DNA from: JANQUM01 sp047630355
GTDB lineage: Bacteria; Bacteroidota; Bacteroidia; Cytophagales; Spirosomataceae
DNA length: 64,000 nt
Assembly (NCBI GenBank): GCA_047630355.1
Contig: JBLHXN010000006.1
Location: 7,191 to 71,190, forward strand
Direction of reading: 5' to 3'
Part shown: piece after piece, positions 1 to 9,997 of the stretch
Layout of the letters: every line of letters begins with the position of its first letter
How positions within the stretch are numbered: the first letter of the stretch is position 1
Made by a program: the position numbers and the translations under genes
The notes under the pieces: generated by a model
Database searches by the model: none
Told to the model about the DNA's origin: nothing
The model's input: the letters and a program-made list of their open reading frames with translations, nothing else

Positions 1-1726
1 GCTTAGGAAAACCGCCGCTAAGTGCTAAGCTGAGCTGAGCCTCAAGAAGCGGAACTGTGACTACTGCTCCCCAAAAAGACACCTTAAAGTCAATTTTGCC
101 TTTTGCGTAAGCAATAGCTGTGGCAGTACCATAGAAGCCCGTTCCATATCCCATGCACGTTACATTGTCTGCTAATAGTACGTCCATCCCAACCCCAAAG
201 CCAATGTTATATGAAATGGGGCCTTTTTGAGTAGTTTTAGTGGATTTTTGATCAAATGCAAAACCTATGCCTAAGCCCTTAGATTCCTTAGGAGCTATGC
301 TGTATGCCCTTTTAAGGTCTTCAATTGGATCAAAAGAAATTCGCTTAGCCGCCTTAAGTTCTTTCAATACTTTACTGATACCCTCAGGATAATTACGTGT
401 GATAAGCTTAGGATCTTTAGGCAGTGAGCCACCTACTAAATAGAACTGTATATCTTGTTCTACACCAGCAATAAGGCCCATTGATGGCTTTGTAGTGATT
501 TTTGCTGAAAGTGGCTGCCCTGGCGAGCCAGCCCATAAATGAAACCCATCCGTACATCCAATGCACATATCTACTGTTCCAACTAGCCCTGCATTATTTC
601 CAGTTCCTTTTAAGGTAAAATCACCTTTGTCAATGTTAGCATAACCAGACGCAAGCAAATGAAATTCTTTTTTCTCAAGATTATATCCTGCGTAGCCTTT
701 GATCATTATGAATGTGTCTTGCGTAGAGATATCATCAAAGTCTTCTTCAACTGCATTTTTTAGGTTGTCTAATTCGGATACGTTTACTAGTAAGGGTTTA
801 TCATAATATTTACCATCGTAAGTAGATTTTTTTAATGCAGCTATGCGTTCGTCTAATTTGTTTTTCTCTTCACTAAAAAGTGCCTTATCGGCATCGTTTG
901 CATTTTGAAATCGAAGTTCAAGGTCGGCAAGCTCCTGCTGTGCCTTTAATAGGTCGGAGCCATTTTCTTGTTTTATCCTTGTTATGGCTACTAGTGCTTT
1001 TTCGTAATCATCTAATGATTGTTTCACACCCTCCATTTGTAATTTAGCAGCCCTCAATTGGTCTTCCGAAGTTTTTCTTGCCTCAGCTGAAATAGGCCCT
1101 TTTAATTGACGTTCAATTGCGTTAATGTTGCTTTGGGCTTTCTGTAGTGCAGCTAAAAGCCCTGCCTTATCTGTTCTCTTTACAATAGCTAAGTTTAAGC
1201 CAAGCTCAGCTTGGTTCTTTTCTACTCGTAGTGTTTTTTCAGTTGTAGCTAATTCTTCTTTTTCGTGGCGATATTGATACGCTAATATTTTGGCTTTGTC
1301 AATCTCAATTTGCTCAGTAGTTTTTCCATTTGTACGGCTCAACTTTATTATTTCATTTTGATATTCACCTTCCGATTTGAAAACTGAAAGGGAAATACCC
1401 TTACTTGTTAATTCACTTTCGATATCAGCACCCTTTACTTGCCTTCCTCCAAAGGTAAGTTCCTGATTAGCTGTTTGTTCGGCTAGTTTTTGCTTTGAGG
1501 CCAGCTCATCCTTTGCTTTTTGAAAATCTGGATTCAAACGTATCGCTGCCGCAGATTTAGCGGTTTCTAACACCAGTAAACTTTCATTAATTTGCTTTAA
1601 AGATAAGTTTTGAAGATTTAAACCATCCGACTCAGAAACAAGACCAACAACGGGAGCAGCTAATGTTGATAAAAACGTCTTAAACTTTTCATCGCTATCC
1701 AAGATACTCAAAAGCGGAGCGTTCAT
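1..1726 (-). CDS. Downstream part of giant coiled-coil surface protein (after in-frame stop; runs off window)
   Basis: Reading the minus strand on from the TAA at 1796-1798, the same frame stays open to base 1, about 598 codons. The first ATG is at 1726, but the 23 codons between the TAA and this ATG also look like coding sequence (TRTIAAESNLAIAKSKQLSS), so this is most likely the rest of the protein encoded at 1796-5956 and not an independent gene. About 330 residues are charged, Ala/Lys/Glu/Gln-rich and predicted coiled coil. Beta-rich segments with Gly-rich repeats follow, ending LSLALSGGFPK at the window edge. No signal peptide follows Met-1726, which argues against a separate secreted protein. 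Function is unknown. Whether it is translated depends on readthrough, an internal start, or the stop being a sequence error. Confidence 0.6.
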   Translation of the reverse strand, partial: MNAPLLSILDSDEKFKTFLSTLAAPVVGLVSESDGLNLQNLSLKQINESLLVLETAKSAAAIRLNPDFQKAKDELASKQKLAEQTANQELTFGGRQVKGADIESELTSKGISLSVFKSEGEYQNEIIKLSRTNGKTTEQIEIDKAKILAYQYRHEKEELATTEKTLRVEKNQAELGLNLAIVKRTDKAGLLAALQKAQSNINAIERQLKGPISAEARKTSEDQLRAAKLQMEGVKQSLDDYEKALVAITRIKQENGSDLLKAQQELADLELRFQNANDADKALFSEEKNKLDERIAALKKSTYDGKYYDKPLLVNVSELDNLKNAVEEDFDDISTQDTFIMIKGYAGYNLEKKEFHLLASGYANIDKGDFTLKGTGNNAGLVGTVDMCIGCTDGFHLWAGSPGQPLSAKITTKPSMGLIAGVEQDIQFYLVGGSLPKDPKLITRNYPEGISKVLKELKAAKRISFDPIEDLKRAYSIAPKESKGLGIGFAFDQKSTKTTQKGPISYNIGFGVGMDVLLADNVTCMGYGTGFYGTATAIAYAKGKIDFKVSFWGAVVTVPLLEAQLSLALSGGFPK

Positions 1727-1795
1727 TATTTTTTCAGAGGATAGCTGCTTGCTTTTAGCTATTGCTAGATTGCTCTCAGCAGCTATAGTTCTTGT

Positions 1796-4700
1796 TTAAG
1801 ATGATATTAATTTTTCTAATGCTAATCTGGCAAGAGCACTTTGAGCTGTACCTCGGCCTCCATTTTCTGCTTCTGTAATAATACGGAGATTTACACTAGG
1901 ATTTTTGTTAATATCTAAGTCAGGAAAAGTATTTTTTATTGCTTCTAATCTATTAATAACTTCACTTTCCTTACTTACATAATCTACTCTTGAATTAGCA
2001 ACTTCATCTTGTGCCGTTTGGGTTGCTTTAGTATCGTTTTCCACTTGGGTTATAATTTTATCAGCCTTTTCTACCAAAACTTTTTTATTGGCCTCGTAAT
2101 TATCTATTACGTTTTTAGCACTTATTGCATTTAAGTAATTTGCTATGTAGCCTTGTTCCCCTATTTTGTATACATTGTCTGGGTTATCTTTTAGCCCCCT
2201 TATTTTATTTATAGACTGGATGGTGGCCAAGTACTCTTGGCTATTAGTAATATTGGCAAAATTATCCCTTTTCTCTTCTAGGCCTTTTAGATTAGCTATT
2301 GCCCCCCCGTACAGCCCTTTGTCGGCGTCTGTCATTTGTTCTAAAACTGAGTTGCAAGCAGCAGAATTTGCAGGATTACATGCGGACTCTAACTTATACC
2401 TTTTGCCATCTTTGCCTATAATTTCTTTTCCTACTAAAACGGCATTTGCTTCATTAATACCATCAGAAATTGCCAAATTGATTTCTTTTTTAATGCTATC
2501 GGTATTGTTTGTTTTTGCAAACTCCTCCCCTTTTTTGTTTGCGTTGGTATTCGCCTGTAAGTTTTCTTTTTCTAATGTTTGTACTTTCTCTTCTTGGGTT
2601 TTAATTTCGGCAAGTGCGGTTTGTGACGCCTTCAAATTCTGGGATGCCGCAACAGATTCCTGTGTTCGTTTTGATAACTCATCTTCCTCCGATTTTGTGC
2701 TAAAATTTGCCACATTCAGATTTGCTAAATCTTTCTCCTTCTGTGCTTTTGCAACGGTAGTGCTCTGATTTATTATTTCATTGGGGTCATACTGTTGAAT
2801 AATAGCTAGGTTGTCGCTTAAAGCTTTATCTGCTGCTATTCTTTCATTTTTTAAAGCATTTGTTTTATCAGTTGCTTTTGCTAATTTTTCATTGGCGGCT
2901 GCAGCAATTATTCTTAAATTCTCTGTTTGAGACGTCGCGTCTTTATATTGATTTTGTTTATTCTCTATTTTGGCCAACTCTGCCTTGGCTGCTGTCAAAT
3001 CGTTCGATTTTGTTGTGAGTGCCTTGGAAAGTTTTTCTTTTTCGGCCTTAGCTTTCGTTAAATCGGCAAATGCTTTATTCAGAGCAATTGACTTGTCTTT
3101 TGCAATGGCACTATTTGTTTCGATTTCAGTTTCTGTATTTACTTTTTTAGTGGGGTCTATTTTAGCTTTTTCAGTGTCTAATTCTGTTTTTTTAGCTTTG
3201 GCTATTGCTTCAGCTTCATTTTTAGCTTGCTCCAACGCAATAAATTTGTCTAATTTCTTTTGGGCTTCGGCTCTAAACTCCTCTTCTGCTTTTATTCTGT
3301 ATATCGTTTTTGCCTCTCTTTCTGCTTTTTCACTGTCATAATCTGCTTTATCTACTTTGCTATTTAAGTCAGTCTCATCTTTTATTCCGTATTTTTTTAA
3401 TAGGGCTGCTTTGGCTTGAGCAGTGGTAGCATTGTCATATTCAGATTTAATACTTTTAACTCTATCGACATTGGCATCCGCATCAGCCCGAGGCTTTTCT
3501 CTGGCTTTACGTTTCATCATATTTTTAGAGATGCCGTCTTTGCTTACTAACGAATTCTCAGAGCCAAATTTGGCACCCATAAAAATGCCAATATCAACTA
3601 AACTTAAACCAGGCCCAAAACCCAAGTCGATACCTGCGTATCCCTGAAAAAATTTACCGGAAGTTGGAATATCTGTAATACCCGCCATAAGCATACCGCC
3701 CATATAACCCGCAGCTGGGCCGTATTTGCAACCCGTTGCCGAATAATTGCTTGATTGCCCAGCTATTTTTTTCATATTGTAATAGAAGCCTAAGCCAACA
3801 CCGTTCAATTGCAAGCCTGTTTCGCCTAATGCGTATCCTTTTTGCCAATATAAAAGTGCATCTACGTAGAAAAACGTGTAATTATTAATACTTTTTCCAA
3901 AAATAAAATTGGCTTTGAATTCCTGAAGAGCAGCAAATTCGGAGCTAACTTCTAATTGCCCCCGCATCAAAAAAGTACTATTAAACTCAGCCTCCTCTTT
4001 ATTAATTTCAAAGGTTAGTACACCACCAACTTTTAAAGGACCCAATTGACCTTTAATAATAAGTTTATCAAAACTCCAGTTTCTAAAAGAACTTACTCGG
4101 TTTCCGGCTTCATTGTATCCATAGTTCCAGTTGAAGGTTATTACGCCTTCTACTCGAGGTAATTTTGGGGAGAGAGCACTTAAGCCTATGTACGAATCTA
4201 ACTTTAGCTCCATTATTTTCTTAGCTCTATCGTAAGTGGCAATGATAGAATTGATGCCGACTGGTAAGTTTTGCAGTTTACCAGCAGCAAGAAGGGCAAT
4301 TTTATCAAAATCAAACTGAGGGGCTTTGTTAAACCATCTAAGTGTTACATTCTCATACTCCAAAATAAGACCCGAAAAATCTGAATCGACTTCGCCAGTA
4401 TTGATAGCAAGCCCCTCTTTCCCTTTGTTCATCCCCACATTAAGCTTACCATATAATCTAAAAAGTGGCGTAATAGCCCCTGGCTTCCTTGCAGTTTCCA
4501 TTTCAAATTCAGAATTGGGTGCTGGGCTAGTTTTTCCTCCAAAGAATAATAAAAACGTTGCCTCAGAACGCATTCCAAACGAGGGAGTGTCTGACCCACT
4601 CATTGCTCCGGTTATTTTATATTCACCTTTTTCATCTTTATTATTTATTGGTATAATATCTGTTTGAGCTATCGCACTACTTAAAGTAAATGGGTTATTT

Positions 4701-5956
4701 AAAAGGCCCTCGGTATCAAATTTTTCAAACGCAGATTTACTAATTATAATATCTAATAACGTTAGCTGAAAGCCTATTCCCATCAGTTCTGTTTTGGCTA
4801 TGGGATTAGTTCGTTTTAAAGCGAAGTAAAGCCCCGAGGCGTCGATAACTAAATCGGAAGCTTTAACCCTTTGTCTTTCTTTTTCAACGTCTTCTCGTAA
4901 GTCTTTTGCGTTGGTTGAATTATATTGTGTGGGAATAAATATGGACAGCTCTTTTGCGTAAAAGCCCGTCCATTGTTTCAATGCGGAAGAATTAGTGTTG
5001 TTTAAAACGTTTTGGCTTAGGAAAGTTTCAGATGCACTAATACTGTTTTTTTCGCTTAAATCTATTTCGGCTTCACTTATTATAAAACCAATTTTAGTGC
5101 TTGATTGCTTTAGGGCAAAAGGTGTTAGGTCGTTTACTTTTAAGTTAATTTTATCTAATTCTTTTGTCTCAAAATCAATAATAGAGCTTACTTTGCCGGC
5201 TATTTCGTAACCATTTTCATTTAGTGCAGTATATTGTTCGCTATTCAGTTCAAAACTTCCTTTTAAGCTTAGGCCATCAAACACACCACAATTAATTTTA
5301 ACTTGACTTATTGTTGATGTCGGGTTGCTTGTTAAAGAGCCACCAGCTAAGCTTAGCTTATAATTGTTATTCGAAAATTCCTGCGTTCCCAAGAGTGCTA
5401 AACTGGCATTTCCTGCAAAGCCAGTGCCTGCAACATAGGCTACTTTCTCATTTCCAAAATAGAATTCTTTATCACCAATGTATAGTCGTACATACACTTC
5501 AAGCTCGATATGTGTCGGGTAGTAAGTGGCTTTATTGATTGCCAAAAGAGCGTTAGTTGAGCCAGCCATCGGAAAAGCAATGGGTAATGATTGTAAAACA
5601 GCGGGTGATATATTAGCAACAATTTTGTTGTTAGTTTCTAAGTCGTCAAATACATTTTTAGCAATTTCTGCTTCTGAATTTAGGGCTACAACGCTAATTG
5701 TTTTATGGTTGTGGAAAGTCGTGTAATTCCCTTTTTCTATAGCTACAGAAACTTTGCGAAGTGAGTTATTAAGAGATTGTAACGTTTTAGAGCCTGTAAT
5801 TTTGATGTCATTATCTTTTGGTATATCGGTAGTGCTTTTCGGCGGTTTTTTGTCGTCAATATCGTTTGCCTTTGCTGCTAATGAAAAAGTAGCAACAAGT
5901 ATGCAAACCGGCAAAAAAAAGTAAGTGATATATTTTTTCATTTGTATTTTTTTCAC
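1796..5956 (-). CDS. Giant secreted coiled-coil surface protein, interrupted by a stop codon
   Basis: A 1386-residue protein with an N-terminal signal peptide (a Lys-rich start, then YITYFFLPVCILVATFSLAAKA), so it is exported. Residues about 35-800 are beta-rich with repeated strand/turn patterns and end in Gly-rich stretches (YAGIDLGFGPGLSLVDIGIFMG). From about 820 to the end the chain is highly charged Ala/Lys/Glu/Asn-rich coiled coil. It ends LEKLISS at TAA 1796-1798, with coding-like sequence in the same frame beyond (see 1-1726), so the full protein was probably about 2000 residues or more. It is the third gene of a minus-strand operon behind a beta-barrel protein and an Fn3-like protein, 12 bp after the latter. 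I recognise no named domain. A cell-surface structural or adhesin role is inference. The start could also be the second Met at 5941. Confidence 0.75.
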   Translation of the reverse strand: MKKIQMKKYITYFFLPVCILVATFSLAAKANDIDDKKPPKSTTDIPKDNDIKITGSKTLQSLNNSLRKVSVAIEKGNYTTFHNHKTISVVALNSEAEIAKNVFDDLETNNKIVANISPAVLQSLPIAFPMAGSTNALLAINKATYYPTHIELEVYVRLYIGDKEFYFGNEKVAYVAGTGFAGNASLALLGTQEFSNNNYKLSLAGGSLTSNPTSTISQVKINCGVFDGLSLKGSFELNSEQYTALNENGYEIAGKVSSIIDFETKELDKINLKVNDLTPFALKQSSTKIGFIISEAEIDLSEKNSISASETFLSQNVLNNTNSSALKQWTGFYAKELSIFIPTQYNSTNAKDLREDVEKERQRVKASDLVIDASGLYFALKRTNPIAKTELMGIGFQLTLLDIIISKSAFEKFDTEGLLNNPFTLSSAIAQTDIIPINNKDEKGEYKITGAMSGSDTPSFGMRSEATFLLFFGGKTSPAPNSEFEMETARKPGAITPLFRLYGKLNVGMNKGKEGLAINTGEVDSDFSGLILEYENVTLRWFNKAPQFDFDKIALLAAGKLQNLPVGINSIIATYDRAKKIMELKLDSYIGLSALSPKLPRVEGVITFNWNYGYNEAGNRVSSFRNWSFDKLIIKGQLGPLKVGGVLTFEINKEEAEFNSTFLMRGQLEVSSEFAALQEFKANFIFGKSINNYTFFYVDALLYWQKGYALGETGLQLNGVGLGFYYNMKKIAGQSSNYSATGCKYGPAAGYMGGMLMAGITDIPTSGKFFQGYAGIDLGFGPGLSLVDIGIFMGAKFGSENSLVSKDGISKNMMKRKAREKPRADADANVDRVKSIKSEYDNATTAQAKAALLKKYGIKDETDLNSKVDKADYDSEKAEREAKTIYRIKAEEEFRAEAQKKLDKFIALEQAKNEAEAIAKAKKTELDTEKAKIDPTKKVNTETEIETNSAIAKDKSIALNKAFADLTKAKAEKEKLSKALTTKSNDLTAAKAELAKIENKQNQYKDATSQTENLRIIAAAANEKLAKATDKTNALKNERIAADKALSDNLAIIQQYDPNEIINQSTTVAKAQKEKDLANLNVANFSTKSEEDELSKRTQESVAASQNLKASQTALAEIKTQEEKVQTLEKENLQANTNANKKGEEFAKTNNTDSIKKEINLAISDGINEANAVLVGKEIIGKDGKRYKLESACNPANSAACNSVLEQMTDADKGLYGGAIANLKGLEEKRDNFANITNSQEYLATIQSINKIRGLKDNPDNVYKIGEQGYIANYLNAISAKNVIDNYEANKKVLVEKADKIITQVENDTKATQTAQDEVANSRVDYVSKESEVINRLEAIKNTFPDLDINKNPSVNLRIITEAENGGRGTAQSALARLALEKLISS

Positions 5957-5968
5957 AAAACCATGTAA

Positions 5969-7909
5969 TTATTTTCTGCTGAATAGTTTCCTCAATAAAA
6001 GAGCGTAGCTGTTTAAATCAATACTGCTGTAGGTTTTTTGGAAGCTTTCTAAAACAGTTATATTCTCTAAATTCTCTTTTTTATACTTCGCAAAAATAGT
6101 TTTGAGGGCATCTAGCTGTTTAGATTGATTTTTAGAATTATTTTTTTTGTTACTCAATCCATTTATTTCAACTATTACTTTTTCAATTGATGCATCTTTT
6201 TGCTGGAAAATACTGCCTAATTGAACCATAGAAGTTTCTACCTCCGTAAGGGTATTACTTTTCCTTGCTAATTCATCTATCATAAGATCAACCTTATCAA
6301 AAATTGTATTAGCTACCGTTTTTAAGGAATCAACCTCTTTCCCAATTTCTATAATATTGCTAGGCACAATGCTATTTCCATTTGTGGTTCTTTCAATTAG
6401 GCTCAGTTTATGGTTTGTTGGGCTGCTGCTCAAAAAGCCTATAATTACTTCGTTATATTCGTTTATCTGAAAATCAGGAGAATAATAAAGCTTTACTTTT
6501 AATGGATTTGGATTTCCTACGGTTTGAATTTCCGAAAGAGCATATTCTTCATCTATTACCTCTAATTTATGTCCTCCGGCTGTTAGTATATCTCCTTTTT
6601 CTACTCCATTAACTTGTTGGTTTGTTGGATTTACTGTTGGGTCTGAACAAGTGGCAGTTAGTGGGTTTGGATTTTCTTTATTTACTTTTCCTAACAATGC
6701 TCCAAAATAGCTATTGTAGTCCTTGTAAATAGAGCTTATTTCTAAGTTTTGGGGATTAAATGCTTTATCTAAAACTATAATATTGGAGTAAAGAATTGGC
6801 TCGCCACTATAAAAACTTTTCCCCCCAACTCTGAACTTGCCTGTCGAACCAAACGGTATATTTAATAGAGCTTTTTTAGTTACCTGCCCTGTCGCTCCAA
6901 TATTATCTTCTGTTTTTAATGTTTGAAAATTATCTTCTTTGTCATATTGTATCTGTAACTCGAAGCTTTCGTGCACAGAGGCTCCAGTCCAACTTAATTC
7001 TACTTGTCCGCTTTGTGTCCAGGCTGCTGAGGTTAAAATTGGTGCTACATTTTTTTCGTAACGAAAAGTAAAAATTTCACTGTATCCTTCATTTCTGAAT
7101 ACGCCCACTTCGCTCAATCCTTGTTTGGCAATTGACCTAACTCGGAAACCGTAGGTTCGACCAATGGTTAAAGGAGGCAAAGCTGGGCCGTACAGTAAGC
7201 TTGTAGAAGGGGTTCTGGCCTGATAAAATGCCGGCTGTGATAAAAACATATTTTGCGGGTTTCCTCTGAAATTATCGGGAATTATCAACTCCGTCAAAGT
7301 AAATTCATATTCAACAGTGTTGGCTTGTCTGTGCCTAGGCGACCATTGGAAAAGTATGTTTTGCGGGTTTAGGTACTTTAAAATACTTTGATTCTCTGGA
7401 AAATTTAAAATAGGCGGGTCATTTACAACTAACCAAACTGGCGGAGACTGCTCAATTTTAGACAATGGTTTGTTGGTAAGGACATCTATCACTTGAACCG
7501 AAAAGTTATAAACACCTTCTTGAAGAACGTTAGCGTAGGCAGAGGGGCTAATTCCAAGACTAATTGCAGTAAAGTATTCCGAAAGCTCTGCTTGTGTAAA
7601 AGTTTGAACCGCACCCGGAACCAACGTAAAAATGGGTTTTCCTACAGGCGATAAATTGTTTGAATAGCCGACCGAAGGACCCTTAATGCTGAACTTAAAA
7701 TATACTTGAGTAGGTCCTAAATTTAAATCACGTAACAATACTTTTAGACTAAGCTGATCTCCCAACGGACTTGCGTAGTCTGACAGATAAACCGGATAAG
7801 GCGGCTTCAAATAAAAAGTGCTTTGCACAGGAAAAAACTGAGCAAGTGCATCTTTTGTGGTAAAAAGAAAGCACAAGCCAATTAATACTATTTTTAGATT
7901 TCTTTTCAT
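5969..7909 (-). CDS. Secreted Fn3-like / TANFOR-type surface protein
   Basis: About 646 residues. The chosen start is Met at 7909 (MKRNLKIVLIGLCFLF), which gives a clean signal peptide ending near ALAQFFPVQ. An upstream ATG at 7933 would overlap the preceding gene by 22 bp and add eight residues before the leader. Residues about 20-300 resemble the extracellular segment of Bacteroidota TANFOR/fibronectin-like proteins: a YLSDYASPLGDQLSLKVLLRD stretch, VWLVVNDPPILNFPENQ, and a FQWSPR motif introducing an Fn3-like repeat with GRTYGFRVRS. A second Fn3-like segment follows (TSAAWTQSGQVELSWTG). The C-terminal 130 residues are helical and charged. The gene lies 1 bp after the beta-barrel gene and 12 bp before the giant coiled-coil gene, so the three are probably co-transcribed and may form one envelope-spanning assembly (inference). 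Family assignment is from memory of similar proteins, not a search. Confidence 0.65.
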   Translation of the reverse strand: MKRNLKIVLIGLCFLFTTKDALAQFFPVQSTFYLKPPYPVYLSDYASPLGDQLSLKVLLRDLNLGPTQVYFKFSIKGPSVGYSNNLSPVGKPIFTLVPGAVQTFTQAELSEYFTAISLGISPSAYANVLQEGVYNFSVQVIDVLTNKPLSKIEQSPPVWLVVNDPPILNFPENQSILKYLNPQNILFQWSPRHRQANTVEYEFTLTELIIPDNFRGNPQNMFLSQPAFYQARTPSTSLLYGPALPPLTIGRTYGFRVRSIAKQGLSEVGVFRNEGYSEIFTFRYEKNVAPILTSAAWTQSGQVELSWTGASVHESFELQIQYDKEDNFQTLKTEDNIGATGQVTKKALLNIPFGSTGKFRVGGKSFYSGEPILYSNIIVLDKAFNPQNLEISSIYKDYNSYFGALLGKVNKENPNPLTATCSDPTVNPTNQQVNGVEKGDILTAGGHKLEVIDEEYALSEIQTVGNPNPLKVKLYYSPDFQINEYNEVIIGFLSSSPTNHKLSLIERTTNGNSIVPSNIIEIGKEVDSLKTVANTIFDKVDLMIDELARKSNTLTEVETSMVQLGSIFQQKDASIEKVIVEINGLSNKKNNSKNQSKQLDALKTIFAKYKKENLENITVLESFQKTYSSIDLNSYALLLRKLFSRK

Positions 7910-7910
7910 A

Positions 7911-9606
7911 TTAAAAACGGCTCGTAAATCCAACGGTTAATGAAATATATGATTGCTTTTTCACAGTATTGCCGCCAACATTTGTTAGCCCGAAGTTGCC
8001 CGTAAAGCCGCTTTGTTTGTTGATAGCGTAATTGGCATTTCCTCTGAGGTTAATGGCTCCGGTCTGAATATTAGCCGTTGGGTCTTTAGAATAAATGTAA
8101 GAAATGGAGGAACTAGAGCTTAGTCTATCTTTTAAAAAGCTCTTTTGCATATTCAATAAAGGCCCTAAAGAGTAAGAATTTCCGATGCCTATGGAGTTGT
8201 AACTCGTATTTAGGCCAACGCTCATACCTTGGCGTTTTTTAATGTATTGACTGGAGTAAAGTAAACTTGCATTTACAAATCCCGACTCTTGCCCTATTCT
8301 TACAATATCTCCTTGTTTGTTTACCGACTCCATCACCGAAAAATTCAGATTTAAGCTCTTTTGGTTTTCTTCGGTTTTTGATAAAGCATAATTTATACTA
8401 CTCGTAAAATTCTGATTTATTTGCTTATAATTCAGCGTATCAAGCTGCTCAAAAGGATTCAGCTGCTTTATTTCGTCATATACTGTGCTGATAAAAGAAT
8501 AAGACGTGAAATTGGAGAAGTTGAGGTTGAAATTTAATTTTTCTGATGGATTTGCTTGCACGCCAACCGTGCCCACAACTCTGTTTTGGGAAGATGATTT
8601 TTGCCTAGAAAGGTTGTCTTTTTGAAATCCGACACTACTTGTCAAGTTTAATTTACCACTAAACAGGTTTTGAGCGTAGTTAGCCGAGATATTCTGAAAA
8701 TCATTTACAAAATAATATCCTCCTAGCGTAGTATAATTTGGATCTACTTTCTGATAACTGACACCGATAATACTGTTAAGTTTGCTAAGGTTGGTATTTA
8801 GTGCTATTTTGTAACTATTGAAAGTTTCGATGTTGGCATTTCTATTTAGAAACAGGGCAGAGATCGATTTATTAGTATTTCTCTCATTGTTAATCTGTGA
8901 TTTGTCAGAATTTAAGGCACTTGAGTGGTAATCGCCTGAGAGTTGAAATCTTTTAAACAAAGTGGTGCTAAACTCAAGCCCAACTACCATATTTTCTTTT
9001 GCTTGAGGCAGCAAGCTGTCCGACAAGGCTAAAGATTCTTTCTGGTCGAAAGCATTAAAAAGCGAAAAACCCAATGAGTAGTTGTTACCTCTATAAATTG
9101 TTTTTATCCCTCTTCCCATTCTATTAAAAGAAGGGGGTATATTTTGATCACCAATAGTAGCTTTTAAAAGACGCCCATTCATCAAACTAATATCCCATTT
9201 ATTAGGCGTAAGGTTCACACCAATTCCCTGAAATTGATGCCCACTCAATGAGTAAGGTGAAAAGGTGGTAAAGCAAGTCCCGATTTCGGCAGAAACCCAC
9301 TTATAGGTTGGGCGAAGCGTTGCAAAATTATAGGAGAAAGGTTGGCTATACGTAAACTTACGGTTAGAATAATTTAAGCTAAGGGGAATGTCGAAACCCC
9401 AAAAATTAAAATTTACAGTCCCACTCAAAAAATAGCTTATGGGCGGCATACCCGTAATTTTCTGAGAATTGTAAACCACATTAGCATTAAGTGCTCCCCC
9501 AATTTTTAAAGGGTCATTTTTTTTTAATTGCTTCAATATCAACATTTTGAGACGAGCTCAAAAATGGAATCGAAAGTAAGAAAATTAATAGTAGTGTTCT
9601 AAGCAT
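7911..9606 (-). CDS. Outer-membrane beta-barrel protein, signal peptide out of frame across an A9 run
   Basis: The open frame 7911-9545 encodes about 540 residues rich in alternating aromatic/polar strands (YFLSGTVNFNFWGFDIPLSLNYSN) and ends ISLTVGFTSRF, with a terminal Phe typical of beta-barrel outer-membrane proteins. It has no signal peptide in that frame. From ATG 9606 another frame encodes a good leader (MLRTLLLIFLLSIPFLSSSQ, then NVDIEAIKK) and reaches nine consecutive A on the minus strand (plus-strand T at 9517-9525), where it hits TGA at once. With eight A the two frames join as EAIKKNDPLKIGG. The gene therefore carries a one-base frameshift in a homopolymer: a sequencing error, a phase-variable or slippage-corrected site, or decay. 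It is the first gene of the three-gene surface operon; its ligand is unknown. Confidence 0.65.
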
Positions 9607-9610
9607 GCAT

Positions 9611-9997
9611 TTTCAATTATTAGTTTTTAAATAGAGCTCGTGAATGCGTTTAGGCTAGCAATTTCCTATTAACTATAGTACTGTTTTAGTTGCCGAAGTG
9701 ATGAAACTCATATATATTGAAAACTTTAGAAACAGCAAACTCTTTATTGAGGGTAAAAAAATATTATTCTAAACATATACTATATATTTCGTTATTAAAT
9801 TGAAATATGATTTTTTTTGAATAAATCACACCCTGTCAGAGTGATAATTGAGATTATAGGGTGAAATAATTCATAATATTTTAGCATGAATTTCAGATGT
9901 CGGATAAGTACTAAGCCATTTACCACCATAGGAATGCATCAAAAAGTGTGGGGCAAGTGATTTTTCAATAACTTGAAGAAGTGCAATTCCTTCAGAA
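9611..9997. other. Intergenic stretch, no gene recognised
   Basis: About 390 AT-rich bases between the minus-strand surface operon and the first remnant gene of the accessory region. It should contain the operon promoter. A weak inverted repeat, CACCCT...AGGGTG, lies at about 9829-9864. I see no convincing ORF, RNA gene or intact promoter consensus. Confidence 0.5.

Noticed and set aside
1796..1798. Reassigned stop codon (alternative genetic code) to explain the TAA in the giant gene
   Set aside because: Many neighbouring genes end properly at TAA, including clear ends such as DsrE, rpoN and the receptor at 13617, so TAA is a normal stop here.
2166..2768. Plus-strand ORF of 200 residues inside the giant surface gene
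   Set aside because: Antisense to a coding region with strong coiled-coil bias; its Ser/Phe-rich composition is the shadow of that bias, with no leader or family resemblance.
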